Positions 14,191 to 25,727 of a stretch of DNA of 64,000 nt are shown piece after piece. The notes under the pieces are model-generated. The model had not been told where the DNA came from. It saw only the letters and a program-made list of their open reading frames with translations, and did no database searches. The stretch is from Mucor racemosus (taxonomy: Eukaryota > Mucoromycota > Mucoromycetes > Mucorales > Mucoraceae), in the NCBI GenBank assembly GCA_027405735.1, contig JAPEHQ010000026.1, positions 124,001-188,000 of the forward strand, written 5' to 3'. Positions within the stretch are counted from its first letter, which is position 1. Each line of letters begins with the position of its first letter. A program made the position numbers and the translations under genes.

Positions 14191-14939
14191 TTACCTGATT
14201 CAACTGCTGATGCTAAACTAGCATCAAATTAGTTGTGTTGACATGCAATAAAGTAAGGCGTTTTATCGAGTACGATGTTGGCGTTCAATGTATTTCTGTT
14301 AAATTAAACAGGCAGAAATATGGTTCATGCAGAGATATATTAATTTGTGAGAGAGCTCAGATTTATGAACACAAAAAAAAATGATCCAAATTGTGATGCT
14401 TCGTCGACCTGTACGCGATTTTTTTGTGGCTATACCTGGTGGCTCAAGTGCTCAAGTGCTCAAGCGTAATTTAAGCATCTAATTGTAAAGCGCATCAAAT
14501 CAAGATGAAGTTGGCTGATTCATATAACGAATAATAAATACAATATCATTTATTGAATTGGTGAATGTAAATGTATAAAGCAAAGCTTACTTTTGAATGA
14601 AAGTACTAATTATTCTGATTAACATCAATAAATTCAAAAAGCATAGTTAAGTACAGTGTGCAATCATCATTGCTATTAAATTGCATAATTTGATATGTAG
14701 AAAACTTGAAGCGTTTATTATTTTTTTCTTTTGGCAAGGCTACTAATCATCGTTCAATATAACTGAATATTAATAAATCATCAGAGAAAATACAACTGGT
14801 AAAAAACGAATGCCCAATGTACATCGAGGTCAAGATTGACAAAAGGTGCATTCATTGTGTAGTGGGAATCGCAACATTTTGATGGATAAAAATTAAAGTA
14901 TCAAGGTGTTGTATTTGCCTCAGGATTCTTAAAAGGATT
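14191..14939. other. No gene seen
   Basis: AT-rich sequence between two repeat D copies. It contains a short triplicated CTCAAGTG phrase near 14,440-14,465 and no recognisable coding or RNA feature. Confidence 0.45.
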
Positions 14940-16030
14940 TAAAAGCATACTTCATCAAACTTACTTAGATGTTAAATACTCACCATATGCTATTAGTATT
15001 TTCTTGTTTTTTATTTAATTGCTGCATTATTAAAAATCAAATTTTTTGTAGCTTATAACAATGACAGTCTGATGTTTCTGATTTTAGATTGACATTTATC
15101 ATAAGGCGAGCTGATGAGATGTTTGATACTACTACTGTAGATGAAATCAGGCAACTTAATTTATGGAATTTGAATGCAAATACCGAGAAACTATTTTCAG
15201 GTATTTAAGTTGGTTCTGGTAAAGCATTGAATAAATTGGCTTGGGATAAAGAGGGTAAAAAAGCGGCAATAGGTTCCACTGATGGTCATGTTTATGTTTA
15301 TGATATTGGAGAGATAAGGCTAAAACTTAATGTAAATCACCTTTAGCGCATTAATTATAACGTAAGACTATATTATCGTCAAATAAACTACCGCACAATA
15401 TTGAAATGCATAAAGATTTGCAGTCATAAGCTTGACACAAGTGGGTACAGCATTGTAAATTCTTAAAAAAGTTCTCCAGTATTATAAAATCTCTTATTTT
15501 TAAGACTTACACGGCTTATAGGCAGAATATTAATTTTAAAAATTATTCTTGTCCAGGTCATCAATTTTGACATTTTTTAAATTTTTTTTTCTGATTTTGC
15601 AAATTTAGAGTTAATTATACTACCAATTATAAAAACAAAAAATATACACATATACAAAATTTAGCGCTCTATTTGCTCAATAAATAATAACAGACATTTT
15701 CATTGCAAAATATTACATGGAAATCCTTTAATCAAAATTCCGTTTTTGAGGCAAAAGTACAAATTTTCATTACTTAACTTTTAATATTAAGCTTTTATCA
15801 AATGCGTATTAGTTATAGCTACAATTTTCTCTCACAATGTAGTACATTTAAACGTTGATTTTGGCATCAAAAATCGATTTTCCTGTTTTTTGATCAAAAT
15901 CATGAGTGTTGGTAAGGGCAAAATGAGCCCCGAAAATGTCCGCTACAAAGTCTGGATTTTCAGATTGCACGTGGTTAAATATAAGAAAAATTAAAAAAAA
16001 ACGCTTTTTTATTTAAAACTTAGGTATATC
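14940..16030 (+). repeat. Repeat D, full copy
   Basis: Matches 54,090-55,165 in the same orientation and 56,885-57,960 reversed. The second half also matches 11,770-12,500. Landmarks are CATCAAACTTACTTAGATGTTA, ATATGCTATTAGT, the WD-fragment described separately, ATTTAGCGCTCTATTTGCTC and TCATGAGTGTTGGTAAGG. Copies differ by scattered substitutions and small indels, so they are not recent, except within the palindrome. Confidence 0.8.
15115..15347 (+). pseudogene. Captured fragment of dynein intermediate chain (last WD40 repeat)
   Basis: Translation gives LNLWNLNANTEK, a short break with one stop, then KALNKLAWDKEGKKAAIGS and DGHVYVYDIGEI. This is the pattern of the C-terminal WD40 blade of cytoplasmic dynein intermediate chain, with its LWNLN-TE, ALN-W and YDVGE landmarks. 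It lies inside repeat D, and the same fragment recurs at 54,255-54,470 and 57,577-57,792; only the last part is kept at 11,770-11,815. No upstream WD repeats or dynein N-terminus are present. It is therefore a host-gene piece carried by a repeat, not a gene. Another WD protein is possible but less likely. Confidence 0.68.
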
Positions 16031-16036
16031 ATATTT

Positions 16037-16765
16037 TATATTGATTTGACATTGAGATCCTGAGATGTAATTTAAGGTACTATTGAACCATTAAATATGT
16101 TTGATAGTCATTTATGGATTGAAATGAATCAATCATAATTTAACTGTTTTTGCAGAGCTTGTGAGTTGTCTTGTTTTAATGCTGCGCTAATAAATGTGCT
16201 TGGAGTGTAATGATTCACATTACATGATGTTTCAACAATAATTGCATGAATTAGTTTCAGTTGTATAATTCATATGAATATGTAAATGTTGAATCAGATA
16301 TTGAACATTAGTGAAAATATCTGTTTCTTTCCTTTGTTAATATTTTTAATCAAATAAACTTATTATCACAACCACAACAACCGATCTATTACTTAATACT
16401 ACTTGTCAAATATTAATTACAGTACACTTAATACATAGTAAGTATTGACCAAAGTAATATATAGTCAACTACAGTTAGTAACACCAACAACGTCCACCTT
16501 TTGCATTTCTTTCTTAATAGACTCAACCTATTACAAGATCATAGTACTTATTACATGGAGGTTGATTTGATAGCTACTTGATTGACCGCGGGGATAAAAT
16601 AACATGGTGTCATAATTGAAGTCCAAGCGTTCTTGGTAATTACTGAATAAACTTAGTACGCTAGGAGTTTCCTATATCCGATATCAAGACTTTGCACTTC
16701 AATACATGTCGTAGTCAATAGATTGTAAGATGTATTGATACTGTAGAAGGTGATAACGTATGATA
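16037..16765 (+). repeat. Repeat B, interrupted by a solo LTR
   Basis: The two parts, 16,037-16,205 and 16,556-16,765, join into the same sequence found at 53,690-54,086 (and reversed at 25,735-26,110 and 57,961-58,360). Landmarks are CATTGAGATCCTGAGATGTA, GTTGATTTGATAGCTACTTG and AGGTGATAACGTATGATACT. Similarity ends abruptly after CTAGGTGG. Nature unknown; it could be an LTR or the end of a larger element. Confidence 0.75.
16206..16555. mobile_element. Solo LTR with TGGAG target duplication
   Basis: This 350 bp insert starts TGTAATGATTC and ends CTTATTACA, giving the TG...CA ends of an LTR. It is flanked by the direct duplication TGGAG (16,201-16,205 and 16,556-16,560). The paralogous repeat B copy at 53,865 runs from GCGCTTGA directly into ATGTTGATTTG without the insert. 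Its ends resemble those of the longer solo LTR at 62,474 (TGTAATGATCC...CTATTACA). Both also share the phrase TTAGTAACACCAAC. No internal retrotransposon sequence remains. Confidence 0.88.
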
Positions 16766-17160
16766 CTAGGTGGCATGCAACGCGTAGTGCCCCTTGTCAG
16801 ATGTAAGTCTTGATAGTAACCAATCGGTGTATTCATAGAGTTCATAGGAGGTCCTTGACCATAATGGTGTGATTACATCCACATTATGTTGATTGGTCTT
16901 TAACTATGAGCTATTAGGCTCCAAGCTCGGTAGAAAGTTTATATTAGTATGAATCACCATACATCATTTAGTAATATAATGTTTATTCATGCCGGCTGTA
17001 CTTTAATTGAGAATCAGATGAAATGGAGATCAATATAGTGGATAAATATGTATATATCCCATATATTTACCAAAAGAATGAACATATAATAGATGTTGCA
17101 TGAATACAGCTGAATCATGCTTCGATGATTCAATAGTAGCTGATACTTTATATCAGAGGC
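16766..17160. other. No gene seen
   Basis: Sequence between repeat B and repeat C. I find no coding motif and no match elsewhere in the window. Confidence 0.4.
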
Positions 17161-17164
17161 TTAC

Positions 17165-17545
17165 CCAGATGTAAAAATCCAGAAACAATTAGTAGAATCT
17201 AACATGACATGACATTTGATAACTCATACTAAATGTCATACCTACAGTATTAATCACTAGCATTATTAACAGCGAACATCAGGAACACTCAGAAATACTT
17301 GGCAACTATTATGAAACATAGGCAATCCGACATCTTATCCAAATGGCATAATCACATATACCCAATTCCGCAAATTCCATTGTATATGATTTGTTCCCAA
17401 ATTATATCAAGTACCCCAATACCCAGCAATTAATTAATAATATTAATAATCTAGAAAACATACTGTATAAATATAAAACATCAATGAATTAATAAAATGT
17501 ATCTTTTAACAGAGTATTTTTATATTAGTATCTTTTGATATACTG
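17165..17545 (+). repeat. Repeat C
   Basis: The reverse complement matches 26,262-26,640. Shared phrases are ACTAAATGTCAT, ACTTGGCAACTATTATGAAAC / its diverged partner, ATACAATGGAATTTG and ATTTGGGAACAAATCATAT, and AGATACTAATAT at the end. The pair is moderately diverged. No coding capacity is recognised. At 25-26 kb it abuts repeat B; here the two are 400 bp apart and in a different relative order. Confidence 0.7.
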
Positions 17546-17743
17546 TAACAGTAGCATTATGGTAGACGTATGAAATGCAGCATTGCCCGATTTACATGTT
17601 AAATATCATGGTTTGACAGATGTTCTAAATTGGTAACTCGGTTATTCCTAATTCTAATAGATCACTGACAGTTATGATGCAACTCCCAGATAATATAATA
17701 AATCACAACTAATATAAATTATAAATAGAGCAAAAATATAGAC

Positions 17744-17944
17744 CTATTGCACACTATCCATATTTTGAATAAAGCGTTGCATCCATTGCTTATTTGTAAG
17801 ATAATGGACCTTTTGATTTGTAATCCTTATTGATAAGAAGTCAGCTAACTGATTTGTGGTAACATTCTTGGGTGTTCTTATTGTTCTAAAAAAGTAAGAT
17901 CCAGGAAACGGGATATGTGAGACATATCCACTTGTTGGATTTAG
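17744..17944 (-). pseudogene. Exon-like coding fragment, unassigned
   Basis: On the minus strand an acceptor-like TTATATAG precedes 66 open codons ending in a stop. The peptide contains TSGYVSHIPFPGSYFFRTIR and NKQWMQRFIQNMDSVQ, whose composition is protein-like and unlike the translated repeats around it. It looks like the last exon of a gene or gene fragment. No upstream exon is found and the family is not recognised. It could be chance, but the balanced composition argues for a captured or decayed exon. Confidence 0.35.
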
Positions 17945-18264
17945 CTATATAAAATAAGAAGCTCAAATTAAATGTGCTGTGTTACTAATGTAAATAGATT
18001 GATCTGGCATGGAATGTCAGAAAGATATAGTTGATCCAATACTGATCTAACGGGTAAATGTAATATAGAATTTGTATATAAATAGGGCAAATTATTATTG
18101 ATATTAAATAAAGATTACCTTCAGTTTTTGTATGTGATTTAATTTAACAAGTTTCTTTATTAAATTATACATTTTTTTCTTGCTACAATATTTATTCTAA
18201 ATCTTGTGCATTTTATAAAGAAGGATTTAAACTGTATTTTTTTTAAAGCTTTTTTACTTATTTT

Positions 18265-19430
18265 ACATTTTACTGCAGTATTCACAAGATAGATCCAACT
18301 GAAGGCTAATCTCCATTTTTGTTTCAATGAAAATTTTTAATTTTTCGCCGAGATAATCAAAATAACAATAGTTCACATTACAGCTTATTAACACCTATAA
18401 TGACTGAGTTTCAAAATCAATTTGTAAAATCGATCAAAAAATGACCCAAAAAATCAAATTCGTTTAATGGCCCATAAACTGTTAATTAAGTTGGATTAGC
18501 AGACTAAATAGTTTTTGTACAGATTTGAATTCTACATCCATTTAAATAAAATTCAGACAAATGTTTCATATTAAATTTTGCGCAAGATACAATTGAAATT
18601 TTGAAGGTTTTTTGAAGATACAGGACACTTTTTATAAGCATATTCTAAATTTAAATAATGAAAATAATGCATAGCAAAACTATCTATTGATTGGGCTATT
18701 ATTAAATCTTTTAGCTGCATTTTTCGTAGAGAAAACGAGATTTTTACCAATTTTTTTCTCAAATTCAGATTTTGGGATGAGGGTATACACGTCTTTTTTT
18801 GAAGCAAAGTTGCGGATATTCTTTTGTACACGTTTTTGAGGATATCTCCACGAAAAATCAATATTTTGAAAAAGACTAAATTGCGTCCAAGAGAGCTCAA
18901 CGAGATTGATGACATGGATATAAAAAAAACACTGCTCAATTTAATGAATATTTTGAAATCTACCACAAAAATGTCAAAAAAATGGAATTAAAAAAAAGGT
19001 GCTCAGAATTTTTTCATATTAGAGTATGTTATAAAGCACTTTAAAATAAGTAAGTTTCATTATTAAAAAGTGTTAGTATAGCTTAATTTGTTACAAAGAT
19101 ATGAAGGCCTAAAGTTTTTAATTTTAGCAGTGAAATAATAGTAAAAATCTGAAATATTAGCACTAAAAAAGTTATACCCGCTGCAAAAGATAGGATATTT
19201 TTGGGTACTCATTTTTGGATTAAAGATGAGCATCTCAGGTACATTGATATATAATTTTTCCTTGGTATAATTTAGTGAAAAAAATAAAAAAAAAAAAAGA
19301 AATTAAGCAAGGATAAAAGTTGGACCCAGTTTTTAAGGAAGCTATGCTGTAGTGAATTTTACGCATTTTTGAGTCTTTCGTGAGATTTAAAATAAACTTA
19401 GAGAAAGGTAGCATGATGCAGTCAATTTAC
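18265..19430 (+). repeat. Dispersed repeat R1, long copy
   Basis: This is the cleanest R1 copy outside the palindrome. It starts near TACTGCAGTATTCACAAG (compare 26,730 and 47,520) and ends near TGAGTCTTTCGTGAGAT. Homologues are at 1.1 kb, 11.1 kb (reversed), 26.7 kb, 47.5 kb and 63.1 kb (reversed). Open frames of up to 130 codons are composition artefacts. No reverse transcriptase, transposase or terminal inverted repeat is recognised. Confidence 0.78.
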
Positions 19431-20179
19431 ATATATTTTGCAACATTCTGCTACATTTTACGTACAACATTACTCTCCATGATGATACATTATCACTAAC
19501 CTGACTATAATCTACACTTTTAACTCGTACGTTTGCAATTAAATCACCTTCTTTTTCAAGGTAAGTGCCTATAAAAGTACTCAAGAGAAAACCTAGTACG
19601 ATGATTCAATTGCCAAGCAAGTATTCGGATATAGAAGTATAATTGTTCATTTTATTAGGAGTTGTTAAATATACATCCAAAGTATTGGATAACATCACAA
19701 AAACCATTGGTTACACCAGATGCAATGAGTTATTTATAGGGCCTACTTTCTTGAGTTCATGTTACACTTTCGTTGTTTTTTCTGTTCCATCAGGATCTGC
19801 AGTACCAATCTGCTTCAGATACACCAAGCACATATATGTTTTTTTGGTAACATTCGAAATTTGAGCCCAAAAAATTAACGCTATAAACATAGTGCACATA
19901 ACATAAAGGCAAGATTGAATGAACGTATGACTAAAATTTATCAAATATTAGCTTCTGAATTTGATAAAGGTAGCCACCAAAATTGATAAAACAAACATAC
20001 GCACTCATCAAACATACACAAACACAATAAATATATTTAGATAAACTGTATACTTTTTTTATAAACAACAAACAACTAAAAACTGAAGAAGAAGATGAAG
20101 AAGAATTAGACGAGACCCACCAAAAAAAAAATACAAAAAAAAAAAAAAAAAAAAAAAGAGAGAGAGAAGGAAAGAGATC
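19431..20179. other. Intergenic, 3' flank of the next minus-strand gene
   Basis: No gene seen. An A22 homopolymer, followed by an AG run, lies close to the stop of the gene at 20,180. Confidence 0.45.
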
Positions 20180-21620
20180 TTATTGATAATTATTCCAATC
20201 AATTGAAGCCTTTTCAGAAAGACCCAAATAAAATTCAACGTGCGTATCTGTTGGATATCTAATAACACTTCGTATAGCTTGACCTAATGGGAAAATCCTT
20301 TCTCGTTTCAAATCAGAAATAACGATTCTTTTACCAGGCGGAGGTGATCCTGCAAAATCAATTTCCGATAAGAGATCTCGAAATGTATATGAATCTGTAA
20401 TGGCTAGATTTCTTATATAATATACTTGTTGATCGTCGTTGTTGTTTAACGATGGTGAACTTTTCAAAGAAACTGTTTCTATCACTTTGGAATATGTTGG
20501 TGGTATCATGGGCCTTGTTGAATTATATGAGGGTGTTACATGCAATTGATGTTGTAATGTAGAGGATAATGATGATAACGATGGTGTACGTAAATGAAGT
20601 GGTGGTAATTGTGAGGAAAAGCTGTGATTAGGGCGAGCCACTGCTAATTGCTGTTGCTGCTGTTGATGTTGTGAAGATAAAGATGATGGTGGAGGAGGAG
20701 GGTGTTGATGATGTGGATGATGATGGTGATGATGTGGGTGCTGAGCATGGCGACTATTTGAATATAACAATGGTGTTGATGCACTTGCATTTGGTGGTTT
20801 AGAGATTGTAGATGTACGTTTTCTCTTTACAGCAGATGTAGAGGCGGTCATCATTGAGAAGTCAGGTGATTCAGCCATAGGTTCTTGTCGATTGTTGTTA
20901 TTGTATTGTTGTTGGAAAGATATTTCGCGTACCTTTTGAGCCAAAGCACCACCACCTACCACGTTATTATAATAATTAGGAGAAGGTTGAGGGAGTAATG
21001 GATATGAGTCCACTGATGAAGATCTATGAACATCTTCCATCATAGTGCCATTAGAATCAGCAGGTGAAGGCGGAGCTTGCTGTTGATTCATGTTACGTTG
21101 ATGCCTCTTCTTGGCACGGTAAAGAGTACTAGAATGTGCCTTGCAAAGTGATACCTCTGTCAAGTCATTTAAACCAACAATTTGGTGATCTCTATCTCTG
21201 TAAATGCTGTGTGTAAATTCATCCAACCATTTCAATGTAAATTCATAGTCATCGCTATCTTGAGGCGATAATTTTTTTGCCCTGGAATCAAGACCTCCTT
21301 CAGGTAAATTCTTACCACGACGCGGTTGCGTTTCTGAACATTGACAATTAGCACCAAAATACTAAATCATTGAATGGTAAATATTGAGAAGGAAAGGGGA
21401 GGGTGAGATAGAAAACTTACATTTGAACAAGTAAAGCAAATTGCACATACAATGCAAGCATTCTATTAATCATAAAAAAAAAAAAAAAAAAAAAATTAGA
21501 TTTACAGATTTTAAAACTGATAATAGAGATAATACTTTTCTGGCTAAAAGAGGTTGTTGCTGTAGATCATTAGAGTGTGTGTTTGGCATAGGAGAGGAAG
21601 GTTGTTGTTGCTGCTGCTGC

Positions 21621-21661
<41 letters not shown>

Positions 21662-21745
21662 TTGTTGTTCAATCTTGAGATGGTGGCGGTGAAGCGGAAG
21701 TTCAGTAACCACTTGAGCCAACTGAAATAGATTATTTTCAGCCAT
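20180..21745 (-). CDS. Unrecognised protein with Cys cluster, poly-Gln and His-rich tracts
   Basis: Exons on the minus strand: 21,745-21,536, 21,462-21,421 (a 14-codon micro-exon), 21,361-20,180, all joined in phase 0; 477 residues. The first exon holds a run of about 20 Gln. The micro-exon plus the start of exon 3 give NACIVCAICFTCSNYFGANC and CQC, a tight cysteine cluster that could bind zinc. Then come a conserved-looking LKWLDEFTHSIYRDRD segment, long Ser/Gln/His/Pro low-complexity regions, and a non-repetitive C-terminal block (about 380-477) with DSYTFRDLLSEIDF, GKRIVISDLKRERIFPLGQA and HVEFYLGL. The layout suggests a fungal transcription or developmental regulator, but I do not recognise the family. 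It follows the gene at 22,864 in the same orientation with about 230 bp between. Confidence 0.75.
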
Positions 21746-21976
21746 AGTATTATGATTTAAGGAGTAAAAAAGAAAAAAGCAGCCAAAAAAAAAAAAAAAA
21801 AGAAAGAAAAACAAGAGAAAAGAGATGGTTACAAATACTGAAATCAAGGGGTGGCCCTTTATTTTTTTTATGCTTTTTTGTGTATAAAAAATTACATTAA
21901 TATTGTGCTCCACTTTAAAATGAACGCAACAAGCCATTATTGGTAGTGTTTCATCTACATAAAAATGTGTATTTTC

Positions 21977-22864
21977 TTATGCTTCCTTGGTTTCAACACA
22001 CCACACTAAATATCCAATTGCAACTGTATCCAACATTCTATCTTTGACTACAACTTCCGTCTTGATTTCATGTCTTCCTTCTTCTAAATCACTCGGGAGT
22101 GTATAATCCGAGCTAGCAGTCAGAAGTCCGCGTGCTTTCTTTTTGTACTATACAAACAAAATCTTAATGAAAACAAATACAATGTATACATGTCTTCTTA
22201 CTTACTTCCATCTTGATAGAGATCAGAATTGCTTTTTCCTTCTTTTTTAAATTGCTTAATAACGCTAATCCACCAGTTGTCTCTGCAAATGTTGCTAATG
22301 CTGTTGGGTGAATTCTGTTTGATTTCATTAGAATAAATTGCTTAAAATATATACATTTTATAATACCCTTTTTGTGTGTTATGTGTGCTATGACGATCCT
22401 ATTTCAATTATACATTTTTAATCATCTCAATTAAACCCATTTCATGATTTACTACTTTACCCGCATAATAGCAGTACAAAAACCACGTGAAAACGTAGAT
22501 ACACGCATATCTAAATGATTTTCATTAAATGTACAAATCAAATAAACAATTTAATCTTACCAATAGAACGGGCGTAAGGGTCACTGTTATTTAAAAGCCT
22601 TGCAAAGGTCCAAGGTCGAAAAATTTTCACTACAGGTTTACCTAATTTTTCCCAAATCATCAAAGGATGACGACCATGTCGCAAAGTAATCAAGATATAA
22701 ATGATGTAAGCAGTTGTAAAAAACATTAAAACTGCTAAAAGTCGACTGAATATTGTCCATTCCAATTTGAGAGCAACTTGAGCCAAGTGAATAGTTGCTT
22801 CCAAATGTCCATATAAAGCTGCAATGAGCGGTGAAGTAGAAGCTTCGGGTAAAAGTGATTTCAT
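21977..22864 (-). CDS. Membrane-anchored hot-dog fold thioesterase-like protein (DUF4442 type)
   Basis: Exons on the minus strand: 22,864-22,561, 22,510-22,461, 22,340-22,206, 22,147-21,977; 219 residues. A predicted membrane helix (LLAVLMFFTTAYIIYILITL, about 43-62) is followed by a soluble domain. The pattern matches DUF4442/PaaI-like thioesterases: PYARSI, then RVSTFSRGFCTAIM, RIHPTALATFAETTGGLALL (the central helix with its acidic residue) and a final GYLVWC strand. Such proteins probably hydrolyse or bind acyl-CoA at a membrane. The substrate cannot be inferred. All four exons share consistent phases. Confidence 0.72.
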
Positions 22865-23980
22865 ATCGTATCTCTTTTGCTGGTATATTACTTCTGTTTA
22901 AACTAGCTTTCTTTTAATGATATATTTCTATGCACAAAAAAGAGTTAAAAGAACAATTGTAGGAAAATGTCGAGTAGAAAAAAAAATTCCTTCGGGTCTC
23001 CAAATCAAATGGTTGTGCAAACCATATTTTGGAACACACAGATTATGTTCTTCTATTGGGAAAAACATTCATATTTGCTCGCTTTATAGTATTTATTGAA
23101 ATTTGAATATTTGATACACTAAATCTTATCCTTATCACATGCTGTGCATACTTTGTATATATGCATCATAAACACTCGATAAAAAAACAAAGAAATGGTT
23201 TGACAAGAATGAGAGATTTGAGATTGATAGTCTTTACTAGAAGATTCCCCTGTCATTCAAGAACAAATATTTGTATACAATCTGATAAATCTCTCCATTT
23301 TAAGCAATATTAAAATAGGTGCACGTTTCATTTAGTACAGTCATATAATTTTTACAATATATGTATATTTCATGGCTGAGGATTACTCTGCAAATTTTAC
23401 ATTTACTTGCACTTTTTTGTATAGACAATACTCAATTAATATCCAGAACCGATTTTGCTTTTTCGTATGCCAAATAGTTTTGTATAAGATCAGAGATAGC
23501 AGACCCAGTTATATAATGAAAAATGCATTTCACTTTGATACAGAATATTCGACAATAAAAGAACTATTATTAATACTTAGATAATAACCTAGACTAACAT
23601 TTTTCATATGTAGTAACTGGAACAGAAATATACATGCAACAAGGGGATCTCTGACCATAATTTACACTATACTGAAAGTTGAAAAACAAAGTTTGACGGG
23701 CAAATAGAGATTACTTGGGGGGTGTACCACGCCATTTCTAAATGAGATTTTACTTTGGATTTTCATTATTCTCAACATTGGAGGTTATGATTTTTTTACA
23801 ACATGCCATCATTCCATATATGAAATGTAAGTTATACAATATCACATTAGTTCTAAGAGACATGAACTACCGAAAGTTACTAAAACTGCCTTCTAGAGCC
23901 GGAACATACATTGTGCTACAACCATAATAAAATAGGCATTTTAATATGAAATCGAACGAAATGACAACTTTTTTTATTAC
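22865..23980. other. No gene seen
   Basis: AT-rich region containing the promoter of the thioesterase-like gene. The open frames present (60-70 codons) lack motifs. Confidence 0.45.
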
Positions 23981-23984
23981 GTGT

Positions 23985-25490
23985 TGGTCAAACGGATGGA
24001 TTGAAGTATAAAAAGGCTATACGAATATACAATATACCTCTTAGACTACCCATAATACTGTTGGGGTCATTAAAACCCGGTATTTTTAAAAAATTGTTTA
24101 CGCACTTATTGGGCCCAAATTTGCTCAAAGCTATTTCTTGGATCATGTATCTTTTGCTACATTTTTTATCTCGCATTTTTAGGATGATGAAAAATATTCA
24201 TCAATCGACCTCTCAGCTCTTACAAATATAAGCAAAAATCGGTTGTAATCGGTTTATTCACATTTTGACCCCAAAAATGGGATTTTATATGCATAAGAAA
24301 AAAAAAAACCTCATTCAAAAACAAAGGTTTACGATTTTCAGATATTTTTTTCAGGTACTTATTTGCTTATCAGATATTGAAATCGTCAGTAAATGCCCGA
24401 CTTTTTTTTAGAATAGATAATTGCACGACAACTTTGATATAAAAAGAATGTTTACTTTTAAAGTTTGGTAATTGTCATCGGCATGCATGCTAGTTTTTAT
24501 TGGTTTAGCGCTATATACTTCTATTTGAAATGGTCTATTGAGCCACAAAGCCACACTTCAAAAAAGTGGGCGTTTGATCTTTAAAACTTAGTCAGTAAAT
24601 CAATGAAATACTACAATTATAGTTTTGGATACTGTTACAGTTGTAATATATATTTTGAAAATTGCAGTCCATTTGGATTAATATTCATTGATTACAAGCA
24701 TTTTTTTCAATTACTAAATTCCTTTTAAGCAGAAGAAAAGTCCTTCTTTTCCAAAAATCCTTCAAAAACAGCCGTTGGCTAATGAAATCAAGATATGTTA
24801 TTCGTACATTTACTGTGCATTAATTGCAACTTCAAAATTCAATTTTGAGCCACTATTTAATTTTATAAAAATTTTCAAAGAATATCTTCTGAAACAATTC
24901 ATACAAAATAGTTTAAACACTTACGAGTTTTCATTTCTCCATTCCCACAGCAACTCAAGAAGACTAAACCTTTTGCAATTCTTTATATCAACATTTGAAG
25001 TACCTATCATTGCGACGGAAGGCCATTTAGACCCATATTCGGAGAGAACTGGTGAGCTCATCACTGACTGCAGTAGGCGTAAATAATAGGTAAAAAACTT
25101 GTTGTTCAAACTTACCAAATGCACAATGCGCATGGAAGTTGGCATATGAAATACTTGTAGTAACTATTTGGATCAAAATTCGCCGAGATAGAGCTTTTGT
25201 TGTCGGCTTTTTATGGTTATCAAAGTGGGTTTCAGATGTTTTTTTTAAATAGTTTTCGAATGTTTTCGTCCAATATTGAGTCGAATTACATTAAATCTTT
25301 TTTAAAGAAGATGTACCTTCTCTCTATAGGCCATTATTACCTCTCGGAAAATAGAAATATAATATTAATATCAGAATATTAGTGTACTGGCCAAACATTA
25401 GCCAAATAAATTGTCCAACAAGGTTGACCTAAAATTGATTATAAAAAATTGGATGCCTGAATCGAGGTATTAATTTTTTGCATTTGCAGT
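23985..25490 (+). repeat. 5' part of a long R1-family element
   Basis: Runs parallel to 46,640-47,500. Shared phrases are GATGAATATCCAACTCTCGA / GATGAAAAATATTCATCAATCGACCTC, AAATTCGCCGAGATA, TTCGTCCAAT, and GAATCGAGGTATTAATTTTT / GAATTGAGGCGTTAAATTTTT. At both loci it leads into R1 proper, so R1 is the 3' part of a longer element of about 2.7 kb or more. Divergence is high and no protein is recognised. Confidence 0.55.
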
Positions 25491-25727
25491 GGAATTACAT
25501 ACTATTATAAACGCTTGATAATAATAAATAACCTAATTTCCAAGTGTCGCTCATAAAATATGATGCCACTTGAAACGTGAACAACAATAATAAACAAACG
25601 CTTCAATTGAACACAATAACAAACGCGTGCTAAAAATATGAAATATTTTTTTGAACCATACATGTCGTGTAAATGATAGCACCCTTGATCACGGCGCAAT
25701 CAATTACACAAATTATTGTATTCCACC

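Noticed and set aside
18571..18966. 131-codon ORF
   Set aside because: It is within repeat R1; homologous copies have different frames and stops, so coding is not conserved.
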